Shown: positions 36,465-47,449, numbered from the stretch's first letter. The stretch: DNA of 64,000 nucleotides from Nannocystis exedens (GCF_002343915.1 NZ_NETK01000002.1:724328-788327); one strand, 5' to 3'. A program made the numbers and translations. Notes: generated from the letters alone by a model not told the origin.

Positions 36465-36917
36465 GTGCTGACGGTCATCCAGCGGGTCTCGCGGGCGGCG
36501 GTGCGGGTCGACGGCGAGGTCGTCGGCGCCATCGAGCGCGGCGCCATGCTGCTCGTCGCGGTCGAGCGCGGCGACGTCGAGGCCGACGCGGTCGCCACCG
36601 CCAGGAAGATCGCCGCGCTGCGGTTCTTCCCCGGGGCCACGCCGATGGACCGGACCCTCGCCGAGGTCGGCGGCGGCGTCCTCGTCGTCTCGCAGTTCAC
36701 CCTGGCCGGGACCCTGCGCAAGGGCCGGCGGCCGAGCTTCGACGGGGCCGAGCTGCCCGAGCGCGCCCGCGCGCTCTACGAGGCCGTGGCGGCGGCGCTG
36801 CGGGCGGAGGGCCTCACGGTGGCCACCGGGCGCTTCGCCGCGCACATGGAGGTCGAGCTCGTCAACGACGGCCCGGTCACCTTCCTCCTGCGCAGCGTCG
36901 CCGGCCAGGTCCAGTGA
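36465..36917 (+). CDS. dtd: D-aminoacyl-tRNA deacylase Dtd
   Basis: The 150-residue protein has both active-site motifs: SQFTL (residues ~77-81) and the Gly-Pro motif NDGPVTF. Dtd hydrolyses D-aminoacyl-tRNA and glycyl-tRNA-Ala, protecting translation. GTG 36465 starts at the conserved VIQRVSRAAV sequence, which fixes the N-terminus. It lies directly after the UbiA-type gene. Confidence 0.95.
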   Translation: MLTVIQRVSRAAVRVDGEVVGAIERGAMLLVAVERGDVEADAVATARKIAALRFFPGATPMDRTLAEVGGGVLVVSQFTLAGTLRKGRRPSFDGAELPERARALYEAVAAALRAEGLTVATGRFAAHMEVELVNDGPVTFLLRSVAGQVQ

Positions 36918-36963
36918 GCCCGTCGCTGGCGCAGCCGCCCGCGGGGCGCTAACGTCGCCGCGT

Positions 36964-37221
36964 ATGCGCACCGCCCTGTTCGTGCTCGTCGCCCTCGCCA
37001 CCTCGGCCTGCGCCTCGATGCGGGTCGGCGAGAGCCGCCGCAACGTCACGGCCTTCTGCGTCGGCGCCGACGGCAGCGCCTACGCCATTGCCACCCAGGT
37101 CAGCACCGGCGACCGCAAGAGCGACCGCGTGTGCCGCCGCGCCGTCGCCGGCATGACGCACGACCCGCGCGCCGACCTGCCGTGCCGCATGATGGAGTTC
37201 ACCGTCGTGCGCGACAAGTGA
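36964..37221 (+). CDS. Small Cys-containing lipoprotein
   Basis: An 85-residue protein with a signal peptide and lipobox (VALATSAC), then a ~65-residue domain with three Cys residues (AFCVGADG, DRVCRR, LPCRMM). No family is recognised. It may be co-transcribed with dtd. A stem-loop ends the unit at 37228-37253. Confidence 0.65.
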   Translation: MRTALFVLVALATSACASMRVGESRRNVTAFCVGADGSAYAIATQVSTGDRKSDRVCRRAVAGMTHDPRADLPCRMMEFTVVRDK

Positions 37222-37227
37222 CGCCGG

Positions 37228-37253
37228 CCCTCGCGCGCGAGCGAGGGGTCTTT
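37228..37253 (+). terminator. Terminator-like hairpin
   Basis: CCCTCGC (37228-37234) pairs with GCGAGGG (37241-37247), then GTCTTTCG follows. A similar ending, GGGTCTTTC, follows the vWA paralogue 2 hairpin. Confidence 0.55.
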
Positions 37254-37273
37254 CGTTGCAAGCGCTCGTTCGG

Positions 37274-37371
37274 ACATGTCCCTCCTCTCATGTCCTTCAG
37301 CACATGCACTCATGAGCATGTCCTTCCTATCATGCCCTTACGCGCATGCCCTGCGGCGCAGGTTTTTAGAG
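37274..37371. repeat. 14-bp repeat array, 7 units
   Basis: Exact 14-bp steps from 37274 (37288, 37302, 37316, 37330, 37344, 37358). Cores are ACATGTCC, TCATGTCC, ACATGCAC, GCATGTCC, TCATGCCC, GCATGCCC, GCAGGTTT. The last unit covers the stop codon of the following minus-strand gene. Confidence 0.9.
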
Positions 37372-38490
37372 CCAGCGCACGAACAGGAACGCCCCCAGCG
37401 CCGCGGGCGGGGCCAGCAGCGCGCCCTCGAGCCCGCGCAGGCGGCCGGTGCGCTCGGGCGCGGGCAGGGGTAGGGCGGCCAGCAGGGCAGCGTTGCGCCG
37501 GCGCTCGCGCGCCAGCACCTGCAGCGGGCTCAGCCACAGGGCCGCCAGGGCGCACCACAGGGCGATCCGCGGCGCGTCGGGCGGCAGGTCGCGGAACACC
37601 AGCCAGCCGCTGACCGCGACCAGGGCGACCAGGCGCAGGCGCAGCAGGGGACAGAGCCGCAGCAGCTGGGTCGCGCCGAGCTGCAGGACCGGGTTGTGCA
37701 TGTGCGCGACGAAGGCCGGCCGCGGCGCCGGAGCGCCGGTCCCGGCCAGTCGCCGCGTCGCCTCGCTGAGCCACGGCACCGCCTCCCACAGCCCCGCCGC
37801 GTACAGCCGGCCTGCCGTGACCCGCACGAGCACCGCCGCCAGCATCGGCGCCGCCAGCAGCGTCCAGTGCTGCGAGCTCGCCGCCCCGCGCTCGGCCAGG
37901 CGGGCCAGCGTCAGCTGCCCCGGCATCGCCACCAGCGTCGCCAGCCCGATCCCGAGCGCCGGCGCGTACAGGTGGACCGCGGCCTCCTCGGCCGTCCAGC
38001 CGCCCGCGCCGAACCGCTGCGCCTCCGTGATCCAGTGACCGGCCGGGAACCGTCGCCCGGCGTAGGCCGCCACCCCGGCGATGCCCGGCTCGATCAGGAT
38101 CGCCGCCAGCGCCAGCCACAGGAAGTCGGCGAGCAGCCACCCGCAGCGCGCCACGTCCGGCAGCGTGGCCGCCGCGATCGCGCCGACGCCCGCCGCGATC
38201 GTCAACGCCAAGCCGCGGCGGTGCGCCGGGCGGGCCGACTGGAAGTGACGCGCGGGCTCGATCGGCAGCGGCAGCAGCCGCTCGCGCTCCGGCGCGTGCA
38301 GGTAGCCGCCGAGACGCGCGTGCAGCCCGGCCAGCAGCACGAACGGTCCGCCGGCGAACACCAGCCCGCGCTGCGCCGCCAGCTCGGGTTCGTTCACCAG
38401 CGCGATCGACCACGCCGCCGCCAGCACCAGCGGCGCGACCCAGGCGCTCGGCCAGGTGGCAGGCCAGCGCGGGAGGGGAGGCGTACGCAC
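37366..38490 (-). CDS. Polytopic membrane protein, unknown
   Basis: From GTG 38490 the protein has 374 residues with about eight hydrophobic segments, rich in Ala, Leu and Arg. It has the feel of an ABC-2 type or exporter-associated permease subunit, but no diagnostic motif is visible. An upstream start at 38526 adds only an Arg-rich tail. No ATPase neighbour is present, so I leave the function open. Confidence 0.6.
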   Translation of the reverse strand: MRTPPLPRWPATWPSAWVAPLVLAAAWSIALVNEPELAAQRGLVFAGGPFVLLAGLHARLGGYLHAPERERLLPLPIEPARHFQSARPAHRRGLALTIAAGVGAIAAATLPDVARCGWLLADFLWLALAAILIEPGIAGVAAYAGRRFPAGHWITEAQRFGAGGWTAEEAAVHLYAPALGIGLATLVAMPGQLTLARLAERGAASSQHWTLLAAPMLAAVLVRVTAGRLYAAGLWEAVPWLSEATRRLAGTGAPAPRPAFVAHMHNPVLQLGATQLLRLCPLLRLRLVALVAVSGWLVFRDLPPDAPRIALWCALAALWLSPLQVLARERRRNAALLAALPLPAPERTGRLRGLEGALLAPPAALGAFLFVRWL

Positions 38491-38589
38491 GCGCCGACCA
38501 TACCCGCAGCGCGAGCGCCACGCCACGAAGCCGCGGGCCGCACTTCCGCGCAGCGCGAGCGCCCGGCGCTCGCCGCGGGCCTCGCCGGA

Positions 38590-38979
38590 TCAGCCCTTCG
38601 CGCTGTAGATCGTGAACAGCTCGACGTCGGTGACCGCGACCAGGCGGTACGCGTGTTCGCCCTCGGCGATGGCCACCGGCGTCGCCGGCAGCAGCTCCAC
38701 GCGATCGACGCTGTCTTCGGCGCGGGTCTCGAGCAGGGCGCGGCCGCCGGTCAGCATCACCGTCATGTCGCGGCGGCCCTTCGTCGAGATCGCCACCACC
38801 TCGCCGGCGCGGACGCGCAGCACCTTGGCCGTGTAGCCCTGGCCCTGCGCCCACACGAACTCGCCGCCGAAACTGCGGCGCTCGAACGGGGGACCGTAGT
38901 CGTCGTCACCGGGGTCGACGGCGGTCTCGTCCAGAACGGCCTCCGGTTCCTCCGAACCTGCGCGATCCCTCTGCTCCAT
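38590..38979 (-). CDS. Cupin-domain protein (phosphomannose isomerase type II-like)
   Basis: ATG 38979 gives 129 residues: an acidic N-terminal tail (~35 residues) then one beta-barrel cupin (VWAQGQGYTAKVLRVRAGEV, PVAIAEGEHAYRLVAVTD). The barrel resembles the C-terminal cupin of mannose-6-phosphate isomerase/GMP fusion enzymes. Usual metal-binding His residues are mostly missing, with only GEHAYR near the expected place, so an enzymatic role is doubtful. Confidence 0.75.
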   Translation of the reverse strand: MEQRDRAGSEEPEAVLDETAVDPGDDDYGPPFERRSFGGEFVWAQGQGYTAKVLRVRAGEVVAISTKGRRDMTVMLTGGRALLETRAEDSVDRVELLPATPVAIAEGEHAYRLVAVTDVELFTIYSAKG

Positions 38980-39116
38980 CGCCGCGATGATAGCGCGGAG
39001 CCTCGCAGCACGCGAGGGGGGAAGGGGACCCAAGTGCCAAACGTCTGCGCCCGGGCGCTTTCCCACGCCTGCGGAGCGGCGATCGCCGCTCCGACGCACG
39101 ACGTGCGCAGCGCTGA

Positions 39117-40127
39117 TCAGCCGCGCTTGTCGGCCGCAGGCGGCGCCGCGTTCTTGTCCGCCGGCTTCGACGCCTCGGGATCCTTCGCGCTCTTGGCGGG
39201 CTTGTCGGCGGCGGGCTTCTTCGCGTCGGACTTCTTGTCGTCGCCCGGCTTGGCGTCGCTCGGCTTCGCCTCGGCCGGTTTGGCGTCGGCCGCCTTGTCC
39301 GACTTCTTCGCGTCGGTCTTGCCCGCCTCGGCCTTCTTGCCCTTGCCGCCCTTCTTGTCGGCCTCCGCGGCGGCTTCGGGCTTGGCTTCTTCGGCCTTGG
39401 GGGCGTCGACGAATTCTTCGCTGCCGAGGTCGCGGTCGGCCTTGCGGCGGCGATCGAGCGCCAGCTTGGCGCGGCGGGCGACGTCTTGGTCCCAGGCGTC
39501 GACGTTGCCGTCGCCGTCGGTGTCGTAGCCGACGCGGTCGATGTTGCCCTGGACGAAGAACGTGAACACGTCGGGCTTGCCGTCGCGGTCGCGGTCGGCG
39601 TCGATGCGGACCAGGCGGCCCTTGTCGTAGCGGCGCCAGGCGTCGACGTAGCCGTCGTGGTCGGTGTCCTGCTCGTCGAGCGTGGGCTTGCCGTCTTCGT
39701 GGTGGCGACCGAGGTCGATGCGGCCGTCGAAGTCCTGGTCGTACTGCTCGCGGACCAGCTCGCCGGTCTCGTCGAAGTGGAGGAACGCGTCGAGGCGGCC
39801 GTCGAAATTGAGGTCGGCCTGCTGGCAGCGGGTGCGGCCCTCGTCGGGCGCGCGGCCGCCGATCAGCGTGACGAGGTCGGCGCGGCCGTCGTAGTTCGAG
39901 TCCTGCTGCTGCACGCGCTTGCCGGCCGCGTCGCAGTGCTGGCCGTCGATCGCCAGCGGGATCAGCGCGACCTGGCGCACTGGCAGGATCGGCTCGATCT
40001 TGTGCGGCGGCTCGTTGTCGGGCGTGGACGCGGCGGTGGGGGCGGCGGTGGCCTTGGCCTTGCCCGCGCAGCCGGCGAGCCCGAGGACGAGGAGCAGCGC
40101 GGCCGGGCGAGCGAGGAAGGGGATCAC
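39117..40127 (-). CDS. Lipoprotein with Asp-rich calcium-binding-like repeats and Lys/Ala-rich tail
   Basis: GTG 40127 (or 40136) gives a signal ending in lipobox LAGC. Residues ~60-215 contain EF-hand-like or thrombospondin-type-3-like loops (SNYDGRADL, LNFDGRLDA, QDFDGRIDL, TDHDGYVDA, DRDRDGKPDV, DTDGDGNVDA) spaced about 22-30 residues apart, so calcium binding is likely. The last ~110 residues are a low-complexity Lys/Ala/Asp/Pro tail reminiscent of histone-H1-like or TonB-like spacers. It is probably lipid-anchored. Function unknown. Confidence 0.75.
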   Translation of the reverse strand: MIPFLARPAALLLVLGLAGCAGKAKATAAPTAASTPDNEPPHKIEPILPVRQVALIPLAIDGQHCDAAGKRVQQQDSNYDGRADLVTLIGGRAPDEGRTRCQQADLNFDGRLDAFLHFDETGELVREQYDQDFDGRIDLGRHHEDGKPTLDEQDTDHDGYVDAWRRYDKGRLVRIDADRDRDGKPDVFTFFVQGNIDRVGYDTDGDGNVDAWDQDVARRAKLALDRRRKADRDLGSEEFVDAPKAEEAKPEAAAEADKKGGKGKKAEAGKTDAKKSDKAADAKPAEAKPSDAKPGDDKKSDAKKPAADKPAKSAKDPEASKPADKNAAPPAADKRG

Positions 40128-40377
40128 CGGACACACTTTAGGGGACGGCGGGCGCCGCTCGCAAGCCGAGGGCAAATGTGACCCCGCCCGCGGCGCCGGC
40201 GCAGGCGCGACGGCGCGTCTTGTGCTACTAGCCGCGGCTGACGATCGCCGCGGCCGAACACGGTGTCCTCGCGCGCCGTGCCGCTCTCCGAATTTCACGG
40301 CCCCAGGCGACCCGGGCCGCCCCCGGTTTCGCTCCAAGACGTCCGCGCCGCACCCGCTCACCGCTCCGCCACCTGAC

Positions 40378-42210
<1,833 letters not shown>

Positions 42211-42219
42211 AGAGCCTCC

Positions 42220-44559
42220 GTGACCACGCCGCAGCAAGCGCAGGAGCCGCGCCCGGCCAAGCCCGAGGGGCGCCGCTCGACGGGTAGCGTCAAGGCCGCC
42301 GCCGGGATGTTGGTCAAGGAGGCCAACCGGATCCTCAAGAAGTACGGCGGCCGGATCGCCCCCGAGCCCGCGCGGGCGATCCGCGACAGCGCCGACGCGC
42401 TGGCCCGCTACCGCGAGGCCAAGCAGTGGGACCGCGCCGAGGACGAGGCCGAGCGGCTCGACGAGCTGCTGCACCAGCACGCCAGCTTCGCCCGCAAGAG
42501 CCCGCTGCGCGAGACGATCGAGAACGTCGGCGTCGCGGTCCTGGTGGCGCTCGGCCTGCGCTCGTGCCTCTACGAGCCGTTCAAGATCCCGAGCGGCAGC
42601 ATGATGCCGACGCTCGTCGCCGGCGATCACATCTTCGTCAACAAGTTCATCTACGGCATCCAGATCCCGTTCACGACCACCGTCGTCGGCGAGCGCTGGG
42701 GTCACATCGCGCGCGGCGACGTCGTCGTCTTCCGCTACCCGATCGACGAGTCCGAGGACTTCATCAAGCGCGTCATCGGCCTGCCCGGCGACACCATCCG
42801 CGTCGACGGCAACAAGGTCAGCATCCGCCGCAGCGGCGACGCCGAGTTCGCGGAGCTGAAGCGGAACAAGCTGCCCGAGAAGTGCCGCGACGACAGCGGC
42901 ACGCAGCAGGTCCCGCACTGCGAGCTGTTCGAGGAGACGATCGACGGCCACACCTACGTGGTCCGCTACAAGACCAACCTCGACCCGCGCGCCGGCGCCC
43001 GCAGGGTGGGGGAGTGGACCGTGCCCGACGGCCACTTGCTCGTGATGGGCGACAACCGCAACGAGAGCCACGACAGCCTGGCGTGGACCCGCCAGGTCGA
43101 GGCGGTCGCGGCCGACGGCCTGCTCAGCGTCAAGGACCTGCGCGACCTCACCGACGAGAAGCTGTTCTCGCTGACGCGCCCCGACGACGTCTCGGCCCGC
43201 GGCGACGCCAGCTTCGATCACATCCTCTACATCGCCGACCACGCGAGCGACGCTCACGGCCTCGAGCTCGAGATCTGGCGCGAGCCGGTGCTCGGCGGCG
43301 AGGCGGTGTACCGCGCGCTGACGGCAGGCGAGGGGACCGAGTCGACGTTCTCGGCGCTCATCGAGGGCGACGAGCGGATCGGCAGCAAGGGCAACACCAA
43401 GCTGCGCGAGCGCCTGCAGCGGATCGGCGGCGACGTCGGCGCGCTCACCCTCAAGTCCGGCGAGGTCGCCCAGGACGTGGTGTTCCGCCTGAACGCCGCC
43501 GACGCGGTGATGCGCCTGCGCTGCGGCAACGCCATCTGCCGCACGCCGGGCCGCGTCGCCGAGAAGGTCGCCGAGGTCGTCGAGCGCTGGAACCGCGACC
43601 GCAGCCAGGACGCGCGCCAGATCCTCGACGGCGACAACACCGCCCGTTACTCGCAGCACTGGACCAGCCGCAGCGCGACCGCCGAGACCTTCATCGAGCG
43701 CCGCTACAGCAAGACCGGGGCCGAGCCGGCGACCCCGGCCGGGCTGGTCCGCTTGCGCGCCTGGCGGGCCCCCGACGAGGGCGTGGACCTCGTCCGCGAC
43801 GCCGCACTGGCCTCGGTCGGCAGCTCGCGCACGCTCGCGCGCCAGGCCGTCAACGAGGCCGGCGACGACGGCTGGCTGGTCGAGGACGAGCACAAGTTCA
43901 CCTACGTGCGCGCCGATGCCAAGGGCCAGGTCGCGTTCAGCCTCGAGTGCGGCCGCCAGCGCTGCGCCAGCGACCGCGACCTGCTCGCGCTGGTCCGCAC
44001 CGTCGAAGGACATGTCCCTTCGGTCATCAAGGACCGCACGCGCTTGCCGGAGCTGCTGCCGCCGGGCGACATCCCCGGTTACAAGGAGATGCCGCCGAGC
44101 CCGCTCGCGGAGCGCTACGAGTACGACCGGATCCGCCTCGACGCGACCGTCCGCGACGTCGCCTACAGCCTCGGCGTGTGGGTGTGGTTGCGGCCGACCG
44201 AGGGCCTGGCCGAGAAGCTGGCCGCGCTGCAGGCCGAGATCCCGAACGCCCGGGTCGACGACAGCGTCGCCAGCGGCGCCATCGTCGGCGACGCCGCCTC
44301 GGGCCACGGCACGCAGTACGCGTTCGCCGTGCCGGCCACCGAGGTCGTGATCCGCATGCAGTGCAGCGCCGGTCTGTGCCCGACGCCCGAGGTCGCCCGC
44401 GAACTGGCCAAGCGCGCCTATCAGAAGGCCCACGACGCCAGCAACTTCGTCGACCCGGCCGCCGAGCGCCCGCAGCCGTACGTCCCGCGCGGCAACGTGA
44501 AAGGCCGCGCCGAGCGGATCTGGCTGCCGCTCAGCCGCTTCTGGCTGCCGATCCGCTGA
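42220..44559 (+). CDS. lepB: Signal peptidase I with very large insertion
   Basis: One TM segment (residues ~100-116) precedes the catalytic motif PSGSMMPTL (Ser127) and FIKRVIGLPGD (Lys183), so the Ser-Lys dyad is intact. Box E MGDNRNESHDS lies near residue 276. The C-terminal GNVKGRAERIW, which normally follows closely, comes only at about residue 757: roughly 460 residues intervene. They contain Cys pairs (CGNAICRTPG, CGRQRCASDR, CSAGLCPTPE) and appear as internal repeats. GTG 42220 follows lepA directly. It cleaves signal peptides at the inner membrane; the insert may be a periplasmic domain. Confidence 0.92.
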   Translation: MTTPQQAQEPRPAKPEGRRSTGSVKAAAGMLVKEANRILKKYGGRIAPEPARAIRDSADALARYREAKQWDRAEDEAERLDELLHQHASFARKSPLRETIENVGVAVLVALGLRSCLYEPFKIPSGSMMPTLVAGDHIFVNKFIYGIQIPFTTTVVGERWGHIARGDVVVFRYPIDESEDFIKRVIGLPGDTIRVDGNKVSIRRSGDAEFAELKRNKLPEKCRDDSGTQQVPHCELFEETIDGHTYVVRYKTNLDPRAGARRVGEWTVPDGHLLVMGDNRNESHDSLAWTRQVEAVAADGLLSVKDLRDLTDEKLFSLTRPDDVSARGDASFDHILYIADHASDAHGLELEIWREPVLGGEAVYRALTAGEGTESTFSALIEGDERIGSKGNTKLRERLQRIGGDVGALTLKSGEVAQDVVFRLNAADAVMRLRCGNAICRTPGRVAEKVAEVVERWNRDRSQDARQILDGDNTARYSQHWTSRSATAETFIERRYSKTGAEPATPAGLVRLRAWRAPDEGVDLVRDAALASVGSSRTLARQAVNEAGDDGWLVEDEHKFTYVRADAKGQVAFSLECGRQRCASDRDLLALVRTVEGHVPSVIKDRTRLPELLPPGDIPGYKEMPPSPLAERYEYDRIRLDATVRDVAYSLGVWVWLRPTEGLAEKLAALQAEIPNARVDDSVASGAIVGDAASGHGTQYAFAVPATEVVIRMQCSAGLCPTPEVARELAKRAYQKAHDASNFVDPAAERPQPYVPRGNVKGRAERIWLPLSRFWLPIR

Positions 44560-45459
44560 GCAGCGCGAGCCGCCGCCGGCCCGCCGCGACGCGTGGTTCC
44601 ATGGTTCGACGGGCCGCGAGGCGGCTACAGAGCGCGGATGCGGCCGGGTCGACACCGTTTGACCAGCTTCGCCGCCGGCCGTTGGACGAGCCCGGGAGGA
44701 CGCGGCGGTGCGGGCCTGAGCAACTTACGCGGCGCCGACGGGTTCAGCTGCTGAACTACGAACAGTGGGTCATCGTGTGCGGGCAATGGATTTTTACAAG
44801 CCATGCGTGCGAGTTGCAAACCGTGCCGAGCGATCGGAATGCTCATGAAGCTCGGGCGCCCAAAATTCCTGATGACTTACTACGAGCAGCAAACTGTGCC
44901 GAGCCATCGGGAAGTCGCGACGGTCGTGGAGGCGCGCCGGACGGCCTGAGCTTAGGACGGCAGCCTGGGGCCCCTGGCTACTGTTCTCTTCAACTTAACA
45001 TAATATCTATTATCGGCAAAACGGAGTTCGGCCGAGGGCCGTCATCCTTGCCGGGGCCGCACGCTCTGGCGTGCGATTGCGGGAGTCGAGCGGTGAAAAC
45101 TCCCTGCCCCAAAAGTTTTGAGGAACAGCGTCCTGACCTTCAGGCCAGGCCCACAACCTGGATAGCAGCCCCAAACCGCGCGGTGCAAGACCGCACTTCG
45201 GTTAAATTCGCGCGTCGATTAAGGCTGAACAGTGTTCAGGCGGGGTCCGCGACTCACGCAGATCGGCCCCTGTATGGTTGTTCAGCGAGATCGGTATGGC
45301 CGATCTCTGTGAGCCGCGTCCCTTGGTTGCTACTTCAGGCCCACCTCGCGCTTGCGGCTGTGGGTGCGCAATCGCCTCAAGCGCAATCTGTCCCTTGGGG
45401 AAGCTCGCCAACAACCGGCGCTCACGGCGACGGCGACGATGAGCAGCTGCCCTGAGCCA
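44560..45459. other. 900-bp gene-poor, AT-richer left end of the island
   Basis: No credible gene was found between lepB and the coiled-coil gene. Composition drops visibly around 44,780-45,010 (for example AACATAATATCTATTATCGG at 44,998), unlike flanking DNA. Two imperfect 24-bp direct repeats, GCAAACCGTGCCGAGCGATC... at 44816 and GCAAACTGTGCCGAGCCATC... at 44889, are 73 bp apart. The C-terminal half of ComF, expected here if comF had been split by a clean insertion, is not recognisable in any frame. Confidence 0.5.
44816..44912. repeat. Two imperfect 24-bp direct repeats
   Basis: Copies at 44816-44839 and 44889-44912 share GCAAA(C/T)TGTGCCGAG-like sequence with three mismatches, 73 bp apart, in the non-coding left end of the island. 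They could be iterons or regulator sites. Confidence 0.5.
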
Positions 45460-46509
45460 CTACGAGCCGCGCCCCTGCTGAACCACCGTCGCGCGTGCGA
45501 GGTGGGTCTGCAGCACGTGCGCGACCGCCTCGAGCGGAACCTGCCCCTCAAGGAAGTCGCCGACGACCGCGGCCGTGTGCGTGACCGCGTGCGGCGCCAG
45601 CTGTGCGAGCAGCGTGCGCAGGCGATGGTAGCGGGCGCGAGCCTGCTCGCCGACCAGCAGCTGGGCGTCGAGGACCTGCGCCGCCGACACGTCGTGACCG
45701 CGCCTCTGCGCGACCATCGACTGCATCCAGCCTGTCGCCAGGACGGCAACCGGACCCTGTGCCACGGCCTGCAGGAGTTCCTTGGTGGCGGTGATGGTGT
45801 CGCGCCAGGTCTGGGGGCGCAGGCTCGCGCGCATCGCCGCCTGTAGCTGCGTCGACACCCCGATCATGGTGATCGACTCCTGCGCGAGTTCGTGCAGCTT
45901 CTTCACCTGCTCCTTGTCGAGCCTGTGCAGCTCTTCGACCTGGGCGAGGACGTGGCGCATCTCCTTGTCCTGCAGGTCTTGGGCGTGCCCCTGCGTCGTC
46001 TTCGTCGCCTGCTCGAGCGCGGTCTGGACCTTGGCGTGCCGAGCCTGTGCTTCCGCAATCTCCTTCATCAGGAGCTCGAGGAATCGCGTCGCGGCGCCCG
46101 TCTGCGACTCCAACTGCCGCAGGTTCGTGCGCTGCTCCTCGACCTGCTGGCGAAGCCCGACGACTTCGACGTCTTGTAGCGGCGTCGCGCTGCTCGCGTG
46201 CGGGAGGTCGGCGCCCAGGTCGTCGAAGGTGTCGGTCACCTCCGCGCCGTCCACGAACACGCGCAGGCGCGCCGACCGGTCGTGAACCTCGAGCGACTGC
46301 CGCGCGAGCGCGGGCGGCGTCGGCGCGATCAACACGCTCAACATCGGCCGTCCCTGCACCCCGAGCTCGCGCGCGAGCCGACTGGGCGGGCCTCGCTGCA
46401 CCTGCGTCACCACCAGGCGGCTGAAGGTTCGCGGCGCGTCCGAACTCCCAGAGAAAGATCCGGTTTCATCGGAACCATTATCCCCCCGCAGGTCATCGTC
46501 CAGCGCCAC
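45460..46509 (-). CDS. Coiled-coil protein of unknown function (island)
   Basis: Using GTG 46509 the product is ~349 residues. An N-terminal beta-rich part (RPMLSVLIAPTPPAL, LEVHDRSARLRVFVDGAEV) is followed by a long coiled coil (VVGLRQQVEEQRTNLRQLES through EMRHVLAQVEELHRLDKEQVKKLHELAQ, about residues 115-215). A helical C-terminus completes it. The frame is open further upstream but would overlap the divergent J-protein gene. GTG 46413 is an alternative start. The J-domain gene is transcribed away from it from a shared 72-bp region with a palindrome. Confidence 0.7.
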   Translation of the reverse strand: MALDDDLRGDNGSDETGSFSGSSDAPRTFSRLVVTQVQRGPPSRLARELGVQGRPMLSVLIAPTPPALARQSLEVHDRSARLRVFVDGAEVTDTFDDLGADLPHASSATPLQDVEVVGLRQQVEEQRTNLRQLESQTGAATRFLELLMKEIAEAQARHAKVQTALEQATKTTQGHAQDLQDKEMRHVLAQVEELHRLDKEQVKKLHELAQESITMIGVSTQLQAAMRASLRPQTWRDTITATKELLQAVAQGPVAVLATGWMQSMVAQRRGHDVSAAQVLDAQLLVGEQARARYHRLRTLLAQLAPHAVTHTAAVVGDFLEGQVPLEAVAHVLQTHLARATVVQQGRGS

Positions 46510-46542
46510 ATTTGCAGCATCGCATATTCGGGGATTTTCTTC

Positions 46543-46561
46543 AATTCGATCCGGATCAATT
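46543..46561. promoter_or_regulatory. Palindromic operator candidate between divergent genes
   Basis: AATTC-GATCCGGATC-AATT: the inner 10 bp GATCCGGATC (46548-46557) is a perfect palindrome flanked by AATT on both sides. It sits in the only AT-rich spot between the divergent coiled-coil and J-domain genes. A TATTAT box at 46566-46571 could be the -10 of the J gene. Confidence 0.45.
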
Positions 46562-46581
46562 CGGTTATTATCACCTCCATT

Positions 46582-47436
46582 GTGACGCTCGATGAAGCGC
46601 GCCAGATTTTGGGCGTAAGCGCCGGCGCGGGCCGCGATGAGGTCAAACGGGCACATCGCCGCCTGGCGCTCGCTTTTCACCCCGATCACCACAAGGGTTC
46701 GACGCAATTCGACGAGTTCCAGAAGCAGATAAACGTCGCCCGCGATACGCTGTATCGTGAAATAGACCGTCTCGCCGAATCGACACACAGCGAGACAGAC
46801 ACTGCAATGGGGACGCCCCCGCCTCCAGCACCCGCGGCGGCTCCGCCACAGGCACCGCGAACACGAGCTCGGCCCCCTGCTCCACCCGGCGTCGACGAGT
46901 ACCGCGAAATCAGCTTCCCGTTCCTGACGATGCTGCGCGGCGGTCGGACGCGCATCAACGTCCCCCGCCCCGAGGGCACGCAAGAGATGTTCGTCGACGT
47001 TCCCCAGGGCGCTGAGGTGGGCATCCTCCTCCACGTCCTCGGCGGCGGCGGGCGGGGTTCACCTCCGGGCGACTTGCTGCTGCGCGTCGTTGTAGTTGAA
47101 CCCGACCCAGTGTGGCGGCCTGCTCGACCTGACGAAGGACGCGCCCTCGACCTCGTCACCCGCCTGACGGTGACTTACGCGCAGCTTTACGCCGAGCGCC
47201 TGATCCCCGTGCAGAGTCCTTGGGAGAGCCGCAGCGTCTCCGGCGGAACGATTGGCCTTCCGCTGCGGGCCAACAACTTCGGGCCCTACAAGGTGCGGGG
47301 CCATGGAGCACGTCGCGGTGGAGCGGCTGGCGACCTCCTCGTCCTCCTGGATGTGGTCTGGCCTGAGCGGGGCGACGCTGACCTCGCTGCGGCGCTCTGG
47401 CGCGTTCAGGGGAGCCCTGCGCAAGGCGCCCGCTGA
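46582..47436 (+). CDS. DnaJ-like J-domain protein (island)
   Basis: An N-terminal J domain with the HPD motif (LALAFHPDHHKG) around residue 35 stimulates Hsp70 ATPases. A Pro/Ala-rich linker (residues ~75-100) follows, then a DnaJ C-terminal-type substrate-binding domain (REISFPFLTMLRGGRTRINVP, GDLLLRVVVVEPDPVW). There is no Cys-rich zinc domain, so it is of CbpA type. GTG 46582 is the first start before conserved TLDEARQILGV. Phage and plasmid J proteins recruit host DnaK for replication; that role is inferred. The N-terminal half is less GC-rich than chromosomal genes. Confidence 0.85.
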   Translation: MTLDEARQILGVSAGAGRDEVKRAHRRLALAFHPDHHKGSTQFDEFQKQINVARDTLYREIDRLAESTHSETDTAMGTPPPPAPAAAPPQAPRTRARPPAPPGVDEYREISFPFLTMLRGGRTRINVPRPEGTQEMFVDVPQGAEVGILLHVLGGGGRGSPPGDLLLRVVVVEPDPVWRPARPDEGRALDLVTRLTVTYAQLYAERLIPVQSPWESRSVSGGTIGLPLRANNFGPYKVRGHGARRGGAAGDLLVLLDVVWPERGDADLAAALWRVQGSPAQGAR

Positions 47437-47449
47437 CGTCGTGTCGACG

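Noticed and set aside
44560..45459. Remaining half of comF or a tRNA gene at the left end of the island
   Set aside because: No DDVxTTGxT motif or tRNA cloverleaf could be found in either strand.
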